Source: Blastopirellula marina DSM 3645 (GTDB taxonomy: Bacteria; Planctomycetota; Planctomycetia; Pirellulales; Pirellulaceae). Taken from it: a DNA stretch of 64,000 nucleotides. The notes beneath the pieces were generated by a model. That model saw only the letters and a program-made list of their open reading frames with translations, ran no database searches and was not told the DNA's origin. The stretch spans positions 2,108,855 through 2,172,854 of the forward strand of contig NZ_CH672376.1 in NCBI RefSeq assembly GCF_000153105.1, read 5' to 3'. Of this stretch, positions 51,681 through 59,853 are shown piece by piece. The position numbers and the translations under genes were made by a program. Each line of letters starts with the position of its first letter. The stretch's first letter is position 1.

Positions 51681-54600
51681 GCGTCCACATACAACGGCAG
51701 ATGCCGGTGATGGACTTCTAGCGAGAGCAAATTCATGGTCGTCACGTAGATGCGCCCGGCGTACTCGCCCCAGCGATCTGGGATGGGGCCTTCTGGTTCC
51801 CAACTGCCGGCCAGCGGGCCGTCGACCAATTGCGACTCGACGAGCATCGGCTCGAGACGGTTGTTCCAGGCTTGCCAGTATTCGCCCTTCATATGGAACA
51901 TGACCTGGGTCGCGTAATACCAATAATAGGTGTCGCGTTGCGGTTGTTGGCGATTGCCGATTTCCGGCAGATTGGCCAACAAGTGCTCGGCGCCTTGCTG
52001 CATGACTTCGGTTTCGCGATTCGAGCCCATATAGAGTCGCATCAGCAGACCGACTGCGGTCATTGTCTTGGACGGGTAAAGGCCGTGACGTTGCTCGGCG
52101 TTGTTGATCGCGTCGGGATTGTAAACAAACAATGCTCCGCCTTCGGGCTGATAGGCGGCTCGAGCGAGCCAGCGATTGATCCCGTTGTAGGTTTGCGGCG
52201 AAGTGTCGAGCCCCGCGAGTTGACCACTTTTCAGGGCCATGGTCATCCAGCCGCTAACTGAGGTATCGCCGCCGACTCCGGGGATATACCGCCAGGCGCC
52301 GACCGACGTATCCTGCGACTCGGTAATAAAGTTGATCGCCTTTTGCGCCGGCTCACGCAGGTTGGCGTCTTGCGTCATGCCGTACGCTTCGCAGAGCGCA
52401 ATCGATGCGATGCCATGGCTATAGAGCCAAGCGTTGGAGTTGGAGTAGTTGTCCATTCGCACGAAGAGATCGCCGTTTTCCTGTTGATTTTCGATCAGGA
52501 AGGTGAGCCCCTTTCGGACTTCGTTTTGGTACTTGTCATCCAAGTGATGGTAGCCGGCGCCCATAAATGCGAGCAGCGCCAATCCCGTGGCGGCCGTGTC
52601 CGAATCCATCCGTGAACGTTCATTGCGATAAGCGGCGGCATGATCGGGTTGCGTCAGCGGGAAGTTCTTCAGGCTCCAACTGCCGTTGGGCATTTGATGG
52701 CGCGCGAGAAACGCGAGACCCCGTTCAATCGCTTCCCGCACTTCCGGGGAAGGTCCATCGGCGCCTTCGCCGGCTTCCTCTTCACGCATCATGCGGCGTC
52801 GGAACGCTTCGGTCGGCATCGCAATCGCCGAGGAGATTTGCGGCAGTCCCGAACGCGAAGCCCGCAACGGGAACTGGGTCATATTGATCGAAAGTTGGGG
52901 AGCGTCGTTGCTTTGACGACGTGCGACCGTGCCGACTGCCGGCGCCATCCGATCTCCCAGCCCGCCGGCGCCTTCGGCCGCGTTGACTTTGACGATCGAA
53001 GACATTCCTGCGCCGCGTCGCTCGATGCTGGGGCCGGCTGATCCTGGAGCGAGCGATCCGCCGGATGGTCCGCCGCCGCTGGGCGCGGCGCGAATGTCGC
53101 CCCCCATCCCTGGAGCATCGCCGGCGATCATTACGGCGCCGGGACCAGTGCCAGAGCCGCCGCTGCGGCCAAAGGTTGCGCCGCCGATACTGGCCGCGGC
53201 TGCGAGCGATTGTCCCGAGCCAGAATCGCCGCCGCCGGCCCGCGATCCAATCGCACCGCTGGCCAATCCGGTGGTTCCCATGGTTCCAGAGACTCCTACG
53301 GCAGAGCCTGACGCCGATCCGCCGGGTACGCCAGAGGAGTCGCGGCGGCCGATTTCGGTCATGCTGCCGCTCGAACCGGAAGCGAGTTGCGGTCCATCGG
53401 CGTTGCCGCTGCTGCGTCCATTACTTCGCATTCCTGCTCCGCCGACGGCGCCATCGAGCGAAGCGGAAGCTCCCGGCGAGAGTCCGCCGCCGGAGCGCCC
53501 TGCTTGTCCGCCGGCCTGACCTCCGCCGGAGAGAGCCGATTCCAACGAGGGGGAGCCATCGCTCGTGGCGCGGCGTAATGTTCCGTTCGATGCGAGTCGT
53601 ACGACTCCCAGTTCCACGCCGCCCAGCATTTCGCCGGCGGCGCCATCGTCGCCGGCTCCGGCGCCTGCGGCGCTGCGGCCGATGTTGGTCGCGGCGCTCG
53701 CCAATTGACTTGGATTGCGCGAGCCGGCTTCGGCGGCGTAGTCCAATGGTTCGGCGAATAGTGACGCGGTTGGATTTGCACGGGCTCCGCTGGCTTTCGC
53801 GATCTGAGCGGAAGAAGCCGGAGCGATCTGGCTCGCCGAGGAGGCCGCGGCTTCGGCTCGCGACATCGCGCTGCTTGGCAAAGCGGAAGCGGCGCTGTTG
53901 GCCGATGCGACCTGCGACTGCTGCGGACTCGAAGCGGCCGCCGCCGCACTACTGCGAGCGCTGGAAGTTGGTTGCGCCGCCGGAGCGACCGGTTGGTCCG
54001 ACATCCGTTGGACCGCGAGCGCTTGTGCCGACGCCGAAAGGGTCGGTTCGGCCGACTGTCGCTCGAGCGGCGCACTGGACGCGGCGAGCTGCGGCTGCTG
54101 TTGAGAAGTGTCGCGGCGATTCATTTGGGCGGCGGTGGACGCGGCCGCTTCGATCTGGCTCTCTTGGCGAGATTGCGTCGCGGAGTTCTGCTGACGCGAC
54201 ATCTCGGCGACGGCGGCCGAGGTTTGCGGTTGCTGCGGATCGGACGAACGCTCGACTTCGATCTGTTCCGGCTGCTGTTTCGGTGTTTCCATTTCGGCCG
54301 AATTGCGGCTCAGCTTCGACGGCATCTGCTGCAACGTCTCGGCGGGCGCTTGCTCTTGGCGAGCGACTTTGGTCGGCGTATTGGGGGTGGCTTCGCGCTC
54401 CATTTCGGGATCGACCGTCGGCTGGTTTTCGCGGCTCGGCTGTTTGGGATCGATCTGACGCCGCTCGACTTCTTTTTGATCGGGCTGCGCCTCGTCCGCT
54501 TCGACCGGCTTCTCATAGTCTTGCTGCGTCTCGTTGGTCGAGTCCCATTGCGACGGATGGTAGTCAGGCAAAATCACCGGATCGCGCCGCGCCTGGCGAC

Positions 54601-54961
54601 GCGTGGCGGCGACGTCCTCGCCTTGCGGAACGCTGACCAGGTCAAGCGCCACCATCCCGACAAACAAGCTCAAGTGCATGATCAAGCTAAGAATGATCGA
54701 AAGCTGAATGCCGCGGCGAATCGCTTGCTGTTCAGAAAACTTGACCAGCAAAAAACCGAGCACTAGTAATACCGGCGCGAGCGCCATGTAGAACTTGGCG
54801 TTGAAATACCACTGCGGGTGATCCCAATCGAACAACGCTTGGCTGACGGCGGCGTAGTAGCCGGCCAGCAGCGCAAGCGAAACGTAGACCGGCCAGCTGC
54901 GCTCTTCCCACGCGCTTGGCTTGCCGCTCTCTGGTTTTCGAGGTCGATTCGTTTCGGGCAT
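51671..54961 (-). CDS. membrane protein with long linker and terpenoid-cyclase-like toroid
   Basis: 1096 residues from ATG 54961, four bases after the ExbD stop; a TTG at 54973 overlapping that stop is the alternative. Three membrane spans lie in the first 115 residues (YVSLALLAGYYAAVSQALF, ALAPVLLVLGFLLVKF, LSIILSLIMHLSLFVGMVAL). Residues 125-730 are a Gln/Ser/Ala/Gly-rich disordered linker. From about 735 an alpha/alpha toroid of the prenyltransferase/squalene-cyclase fold follows (GLAFLARHQMPNGSW, GLTFLIENQQENGDL, AINFITESQDTSVGAWRY). The DxDD cyclase motif is not seen, so catalysis is doubtful. It is paired with ExbD. Confidence 0.88.
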   Translation of the reverse strand: MPETNRPRKPESGKPSAWEERSWPVYVSLALLAGYYAAVSQALFDWDHPQWYFNAKFYMALAPVLLVLGFLLVKFSEQQAIRRGIQLSIILSLIMHLSLFVGMVALDLVSVPQGEDVAATRRQARRDPVILPDYHPSQWDSTNETQQDYEKPVEADEAQPDQKEVERRQIDPKQPSRENQPTVDPEMEREATPNTPTKVARQEQAPAETLQQMPSKLSRNSAEMETPKQQPEQIEVERSSDPQQPQTSAAVAEMSRQQNSATQSRQESQIEAAASTAAQMNRRDTSQQQPQLAASSAPLERQSAEPTLSASAQALAVQRMSDQPVAPAAQPTSSARSSAAAAASSPQQSQVASANSAASALPSSAMSRAEAAASSASQIAPASSAQIAKASGARANPTASLFAEPLDYAAEAGSRNPSQLASAATNIGRSAAGAGAGDDGAAGEMLGGVELGVVRLASNGTLRRATSDGSPSLESALSGGGQAGGQAGRSGGGLSPGASASLDGAVGGAGMRSNGRSSGNADGPQLASGSSGSMTEIGRRDSSGVPGGSASGSAVGVSGTMGTTGLASGAIGSRAGGGDSGSGQSLAAAASIGGATFGRSGGSGTGPGAVMIAGDAPGMGGDIRAAPSGGGPSGGSLAPGSAGPSIERRGAGMSSIVKVNAAEGAGGLGDRMAPAVGTVARRQSNDAPQLSINMTQFPLRASRSGLPQISSAIAMPTEAFRRRMMREEEAGEGADGPSPEVREAIERGLAFLARHQMPNGSWSLKNFPLTQPDHAAAYRNERSRMDSDTAATGLALLAFMGAGYHHLDDKYQNEVRKGLTFLIENQQENGDLFVRMDNYSNSNAWLYSHGIASIALCEAYGMTQDANLREPAQKAINFITESQDTSVGAWRYIPGVGGDTSVSGWMTMALKSGQLAGLDTSPQTYNGINRWLARAAYQPEGGALFVYNPDAINNAEQRHGLYPSKTMTAVGLLMRLYMGSNRETEVMQQGAEHLLANLPEIGNRQQPQRDTYYWYYATQVMFHMKGEYWQAWNNRLEPMLVESQLVDGPLAGSWEPEGPIPDRWGEYAGRIYVTTMNLLSLEVHHRHLPLYVDAAK

Positions 54962-54965
54962 GAAG

Positions 54966-55388
54966 TTAGTCAATGCGCTCAGGCGCGGACGTGGTTAACG
55001 AGTAGTTCGTTAAGTGAACCTTATTGCACGCGTTCATCACGCTGACCGGGAACTCCAGCCGGCATCGTCGGTCGGCGCGAATAATCACCGCTGCATCGGG
55101 ATTGTTGGCGGAGGTCTGCTGCAATATCTTCTCGACTTGCTCCAACGAGACGAAGTCGCCCTGCACGTGATACTTGCCGTCGGCGTCAATATTGATGATC
55201 AACTCACGCGGCTGAGCGATCAGCGGCTGCGCTTCGCTAGCGGCCGGCAAGGCCACTTCCAGCTTGTAGTCTTCTTCGTCAAACCGCGTCATCACCATGA
55301 AGAAGACGAGCAGCAAGAACACAACGTCGATCAACGGAGTAATGTTCAACGCCAATAAGGCGGAGCTTTTTTTGACTTTTACCGCCAT
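54966..55388 (-). CDS. ExbD/TolR family biopolymer transport protein
   Basis: 140 residues from ATG 55388, the usual ExbD length; a frame open to 55487 adds 33 residues of poor character. One membrane span with the functional Asp21 (LNITPLIDVVFLLLVFFMVM) is followed by a periplasmic domain ending in ADRRCRLEFPVSVMNACNK. ExbD works with ExbB as a proton-driven motor energising outer-envelope proteins. No ExbB gene adjoins it; only the toroid membrane protein follows, four bases downstream. The toroid protein's N-terminal spans may take part in the complex. Confidence 0.9.
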   Translation of the reverse strand: MAVKVKKSSALLALNITPLIDVVFLLLVFFMVMTRFDEEDYKLEVALPAASEAQPLIAQPRELIINIDADGKYHVQGDFVSLEQVEKILQQTSANNPDAAVIIRADRRCRLEFPVSVMNACNKVHLTNYSLTTSAPERID

Positions 55389-55542
55389 GGGCGAGCGACT
55401 ACTGCGTTTAGGTGGGGGCGCAAAGGTTGGATTGGTCCGCGCAAAGGGATTGCTTTCGATTGTCGCAACCAACCGCGGAATGAGCAAGGTTTTGTGAAGA
55501 GCGATAGGCGAAAGTTATGTGCTTTCGCAAAAATATCGTCCC

Positions 55543-57417
55543 TTAGCGCTTATCCTGCGTACTTTGGTGCGCTGCGCGAATGAACTCCCCACGCGTTGTC
55601 GCTGCGGAGAGCTTCTTACCGGTAATCCCATGTTGTGCCGCTAACTCTTGCCAGGCTTGACGCAATGGGCCATCGAGCGGCTGATCCAACTCGACCGCGT
55701 GCAGCGGGAACGCCGCAAAGTACTGACCTCGCAAATGCGGTCCCCGCTTGCCGTACTGGTCGGAATCGACCTGGTGCAGACCATGCAATCCTCCCAGCGA
55801 GCCCCACCACTGCACGGCGGCGAAGTCGGCATGATTGCGCGGGACGTCGCTCACATAGAGGGTCGCGCCGCCGACGGCATGCAATCGCGCGCGAATCGCC
55901 GCCGGATCAATCGGTTGTACGGGTGAGTTTTCTTCTATCGCGATACAGGCGGCCACACCGGCGGCTTCTCCTAACGAAGCCCAGATCGGCTCTAACCGGA
56001 GGGCGCAGAATCCGACGTGCGAAGCCGACATGGCGCAGGGAACCAGCAGATTGGGATGTTGCTTGGGGAGGATGACGCCGTACGGAATCTGGTAGGGAGC
56101 AGCCAACTGATAGAACTCGCCGGTATGTTTGCCGCCGATCGTCGGGCCTTCGTGATCGGTTCCATGGCAGTTGGGGCCGTAGTCGCCCATCGCGATCGCG
56201 TCTGGCGCAAAGTGACTGCGAACATCGTTATCGTCGCCCTGACTGACGTCGGCTTGGGTGAAGATCGACTTCCCCTTCATCCGCCGCGCTTCCCGCACAT
56301 ACAGCTGAACCGGCAGGTGATTGTTGTCGACAAACTCGTCGCGACAGAAGCCAAACTCACGCGCTCCGGCTTGAATATCGGCCGGCACTTCGTCGTCGTT
56401 CTGCAGGAAGTAGAGGATGCCGACGTTGTGCCGGACATGCGCGGCGAAGATCTCGGCGCGGGTAGCGGCGTCGCCGGTCGGCCAGGCGTTGTTGATCTGC
56501 GGCAGCGAAAGTCGAACAACGCCGCGCGACATGTCATTGATGTCAAACTTTCCATTGGGAAGGTTCGGGTCTTGGACTTTGTAAATTGCCGCGGTCGTGT
56601 GTCCGTCGGTCATGCGAAAAGCGGCCGACTTCAGTTTCTTGGTTTCCAGTAATTTCAGGAGCGGTAGAAAGTCGTTCCGGTCGTAACCCTCCGGCTTGGC
56701 GGCCAGGACCCGATTGTCCGGCTGATCGGTCATCGTCAGACGAAAGTTGTAGCCCTGTACGCAGTCATCGCTTTGGGCGGGAGCGAGCGATTCGCCATAC
56801 TCGGCGGCCGCTTCACGCCCGACCGAGAACGGTACGCCGGCGGCGGCCATCAGGTCTCCTTCGTACGTTCCGTCGACGAAGACTTTTCCAGCGAACGTTT
56901 GTTCGTCGCCCTGACGATCGACCAGCGTTACCGACGCGATCCGATGATCGGCGCCGACGTCGACCCGATCAAGTTGACGCTCCGTCAGCAGCGTGATGTT
57001 GGGAAGCTCGGCGAGCATCTGCTGAAAGACCAGCAGGTTGACCCGCGGTTCGGCATGCGTGCCGCCCAACGAGGTTTTCGCTTGGGGTGAGTCGGCGCCA
57101 TATTCTTTGGCGTAGTAAGCCAAAACGCGATCGGCGAATTCTTTGTAGAAGCCGGTCAACGCTTCAAAACTGCGAAAGTCGGGATGAGACAGGCCGTTGG
57201 TCATCAGGCCGCCCAGCCGTGAGGTCGGTTCGACCAGTAGCACCGATTCGCCGGTTCGCCCAGCGCTGACGGCGGCTGCGATGCCGCAGGGAGTGGCGCC
57301 AATGACAACCACATTATATTGCTGCTTTTGGGGGCGATCCGCCAACGAAACGCAAGGGAGAAAACCAGCGATGAGAAGTGACAGGATTGCGGCCGGAACG
57401 AATCGGGACATCGGCAT
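55543..57417 (-). CDS. exported FAD-dependent oxidoreductase
   Basis: 624 residues from ATG 57417, which starts a signal peptide (MPMSRFVPAAILSLLIAGFL ... LAD); a second ATG two codons later is equivalent. The FAD-binding fold starts at about residue 35 with YNVVVIGATPCGIAAAVSAG and LLVEPTSRLGGLMTNG. Further blocks are VFVDGTYEGDLMAAAGVPF and LVPCAMSASHVGFCALRLEP near the C-terminus. This is the FAD_oxidored (PF12831-like) family common in planctomycetes. The substrate is not known; sugar or polysaccharide-related roles have been suggested. It is divergent from opgG. Confidence 0.88.
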   Translation of the reverse strand: MPMSRFVPAAILSLLIAGFLPCVSLADRPQKQQYNVVVIGATPCGIAAAVSAGRTGESVLLVEPTSRLGGLMTNGLSHPDFRSFEALTGFYKEFADRVLAYYAKEYGADSPQAKTSLGGTHAEPRVNLLVFQQMLAELPNITLLTERQLDRVDVGADHRIASVTLVDRQGDEQTFAGKVFVDGTYEGDLMAAAGVPFSVGREAAAEYGESLAPAQSDDCVQGYNFRLTMTDQPDNRVLAAKPEGYDRNDFLPLLKLLETKKLKSAAFRMTDGHTTAAIYKVQDPNLPNGKFDINDMSRGVVRLSLPQINNAWPTGDAATRAEIFAAHVRHNVGILYFLQNDDEVPADIQAGAREFGFCRDEFVDNNHLPVQLYVREARRMKGKSIFTQADVSQGDDNDVRSHFAPDAIAMGDYGPNCHGTDHEGPTIGGKHTGEFYQLAAPYQIPYGVILPKQHPNLLVPCAMSASHVGFCALRLEPIWASLGEAAGVAACIAIEENSPVQPIDPAAIRARLHAVGGATLYVSDVPRNHADFAAVQWWGSLGGLHGLHQVDSDQYGKRGPHLRGQYFAAFPLHAVELDQPLDGPLRQAWQELAAQHGITGKKLSAATTRGEFIRAAHQSTQDKR

Positions 57418-57872
57418 AGGCTCTTGTTGAGAAGGCGTAGGTGGGGGATTGCGCGGGAGGAAGTTGATTGGTGACCAGGTAGCAGCCAAACGGTTTGATT
57501 GCTTGGCTGCTCATGTTTTTCGCTAGCTGTTGCTCGTTTCCTAGTCGCTGTGGTCGCTCGGTAGCCAAGCAACGCATCAACGTTAATTTGCGCCAATCGA
57601 TTTGGCGGTTAGTTCCGAGACCTGTTTGCGAAAGACTTCAGAATAGCAGAAACAGGCAAATTGTTCATTGGACTGCCGTTAAATGGGATTCAATGGAATC
57701 GCCACGGACATAGCCGACAAACTAAATCTTATTGATATGAAACCTTGGTCATTTTTTGCGATCCCTATTCAATTTCGACCCGTAACCGACTTAACAGGGA
57801 CTTGGTAGAACGGATTGTGGCACGACTCTTGCTCTAAGAGCGGCGAACTCTCAGGAACGGAGAAGTTTCCTT
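57418..57872. other. intergenic region between divergent genes
   Basis: 455 bases between the FAD oxidoreductase and opgG. No gene, RNA or repeat was recognised. It should carry promoters for both directions. Confidence 0.5.
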
Positions 57873-59447
57873 ATGTCGTCTCCTCTCTTACATTTTGACG
57901 CACGCGTTATCCGCCCTAGCAGGCGAAGCGGCTGCCAATGGTTTTTGGCCTTGCTGGCGATTGTTTTTTGCCAGACGCAAACGCTTGCTGATCAACGTCT
58001 ATTTGGCGTCGCCGCCGGCGAAGCGGCTGCGGTATCGCCCCGTTTTCAAGAGCTTTGGAAAGCGGTGGAGAAACGCAAGTTTGGCGAAAACGCTTATCCC
58101 ATCGTCAACTATGGGCCCTTAGCCGAACTTGGTTATGACGAATATCGCAAGATTGTATATGATCCCGCGAAAAAGCAATGGGCCGATAGCGGCTCGTCCT
58201 GGCGGCTCGATTACTTTCACCCCGGCTATATCTTTCGGGAATGCATTCGTTTGAACGAATTTCAATCGAAGGCAGGTAACGCTAAGCCGATTGAAATCGA
58301 TACGAGCCTCTTTGAGTATCATCAGGGAGTTATCGACCCCAATCATCTTCAAGGGGATCCGATCTGCTACGCCGGCTTTCGGTTGTGGAATCACCTGGAA
58401 GCAGGGAAGCCGATTTCGGAAGTCGTCGCGTTTTTAGGCGCTAGTTACTTTCGCGCCGTCGCCGCCGATACCGTTTATGGAGCTTCGGCGCGCGGGCTGG
58501 CGATCGACTGCGGCGCCGCCAAGGGAGAAGAGTTCCCCGTCTTCCGTGAGTTTTGGCTCGAGAAACCGACCAACGATCAATCAGCGACCTTCTACGCTTG
58601 GCTCGACAGTAAAAGCGCTACCGGCTTGTATCAGTTCACCGTGATCCCCGGCGAGTGGACGCGAATCGAAGTTCGCGCACGTTTGCTGGCCCGCAACGAT
58701 ATCGAAAAGTTGGGCGTCGCGCCGATCACGAGCATGTGGACCTGGGGAGACGGACAATCGCCCCCCGAGGGACAAGAGTTTCGTCCCGAGGTCCATGACT
58801 CGGATGGCTTGTTGGCCGAGTCGGTCACCGGCGAATGGCTGTTTCGTCCGGTACGCAATCCTGACGCAACCCGACTCTCGGCGTTCTACTTGCCTGGTGT
58901 GAAGGGCTTCGGACTGTTGCAGCGCGATCGCGACGTAAAAAATTACAAAGATCAAGAAGCGAACTATCATCGACGGCCCACCGTTTGGATACGTCCAAAG
59001 GGGGCGTTTCCGGCAGGACGAATCGAATTGTTAGAAATCGAATCGCCGGGCGAATGGATCGATAATCTTGCTACTTTTTGGACGCCTGACGAGCCGATAC
59101 GATGCGGCGACGTCATTGAGTTGGCGTACTCCATCGATTTTGGCCCCGGCGACCCGGCGGAACATGTCGGCGGCAAAGTGGTCGAGTCGCGAATCGAACG
59201 CCAAGCGGACGGCGGCACGCAATTTGTGTTGACGTTCACCGGGGTGAAGCCGGAGGCCGATCCCGAATTGATGATTGAGACGGAGCTTCCCGTGGAAAGT
59301 CGCACGGATGTGGTCCGGCAAGGAGACCGCCTGATCGCGACATTTACAACGGCCAGCAAAACCGGTGTGAGTCGAGAGATTCGCGCTTGCCTCAAGGATG
59401 GATCCGATTACTTAAGTGAAACATGGAGTTACCAATGTCAACCGTGA
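57873..59447 (+). CDS. opgG: glucan biosynthesis protein OpgG
   Basis: 524 residues. A signal peptide lies at about 22-39 (WFLALLAIVFCQTQTLAD). The mature part is an MdoG/OpgG periplasmic glucan protein: EYRKIVYDPAKKQWAD, FHPGYIFRECIRLNEF, PICYAGFRLWNHLE, FLGASYFRAVAADTVYGASARG split over the typical core, EFWLEKP and SMWTWGDGQ. OpgG modifies or extends beta-1,2-glucan made by OpgH in the periplasm. The family length is near 510. It overlaps the small next gene by 13 bases and lies in an operon with opgH. Confidence 0.93.
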   Translation: MSSPLLHFDARVIRPSRRSGCQWFLALLAIVFCQTQTLADQRLFGVAAGEAAAVSPRFQELWKAVEKRKFGENAYPIVNYGPLAELGYDEYRKIVYDPAKKQWADSGSSWRLDYFHPGYIFRECIRLNEFQSKAGNAKPIEIDTSLFEYHQGVIDPNHLQGDPICYAGFRLWNHLEAGKPISEVVAFLGASYFRAVAADTVYGASARGLAIDCGAAKGEEFPVFREFWLEKPTNDQSATFYAWLDSKSATGLYQFTVIPGEWTRIEVRARLLARNDIEKLGVAPITSMWTWGDGQSPPEGQEFRPEVHDSDGLLAESVTGEWLFRPVRNPDATRLSAFYLPGVKGFGLLQRDRDVKNYKDQEANYHRRPTVWIRPKGAFPAGRIELLEIESPGEWIDNLATFWTPDEPIRCGDVIELAYSIDFGPGDPAEHVGGKVVESRIERQADGGTQFVLTFTGVKPEADPELMIETELPVESRTDVVRQGDRLIATFTTASKTGVSREIRACLKDGSDYLSETWSYQCQP

Positions 59448-59845
59448 TTGAGCCTCAGTCGCTGGCTGACGCGCAAGTTGTGCTCGCACGACGAGCGTTG
59501 CTCCGGTATGTCGTCGCCAATGGGGTGGACGATCCAGAGCAAGCAGTTCAGACGACGCATGAGTTAGTCGAAGCGGCGCTGCATCAGATTTCCGACGACG
59601 TCGTCGGACGTGATCGAACTCGTTCGATTATTTACTTTGGCGTCCAAGCCTATTTGAAACGCCCGGAATCTCGATTTCACGATCTCGAACGGCTGTTCGC
59701 CGTGCCGAACGAAGCAACTGCGCCGATGCGATTGCAAGATCTGCACGAACCGCCGATCGTTGTTCGACCCGAGTTTTACGTCGCCGCGTGGCGAAGAACG
59801 CAAGACGTCTTTCGACAATTCGCTTATTCAATGCGGATGTTCTAA
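59435..59845 (+). CDS. small hypothetical protein between opgG and opgH
   Basis: 136 residues. The ATG at 59435 has GGAG upstream, inside the end of opgG, with a 13-base overlap; an earlier ATG at 59423 lacks such a site. The protein is mostly helical and acidic in front (ADAQVVLARRALLRYVVANG, ELVEAALHQISDDVVGRDR, SIIYFGVQAYLKRPE). It has no signal peptide or membrane span. I do not recognise it. Tight coupling with opgG and an 8-base gap to opgH make a role in glucan synthesis or its control likely. Confidence 0.8.
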   Translation: MSTVIEPQSLADAQVVLARRALLRYVVANGVDDPEQAVQTTHELVEAALHQISDDVVGRDRTRSIIYFGVQAYLKRPESRFHDLERLFAVPNEATAPMRLQDLHEPPIVVRPEFYVAAWRRTQDVFRQFAYSMRMF

Positions 59846-59853
59846 AGCACGCC

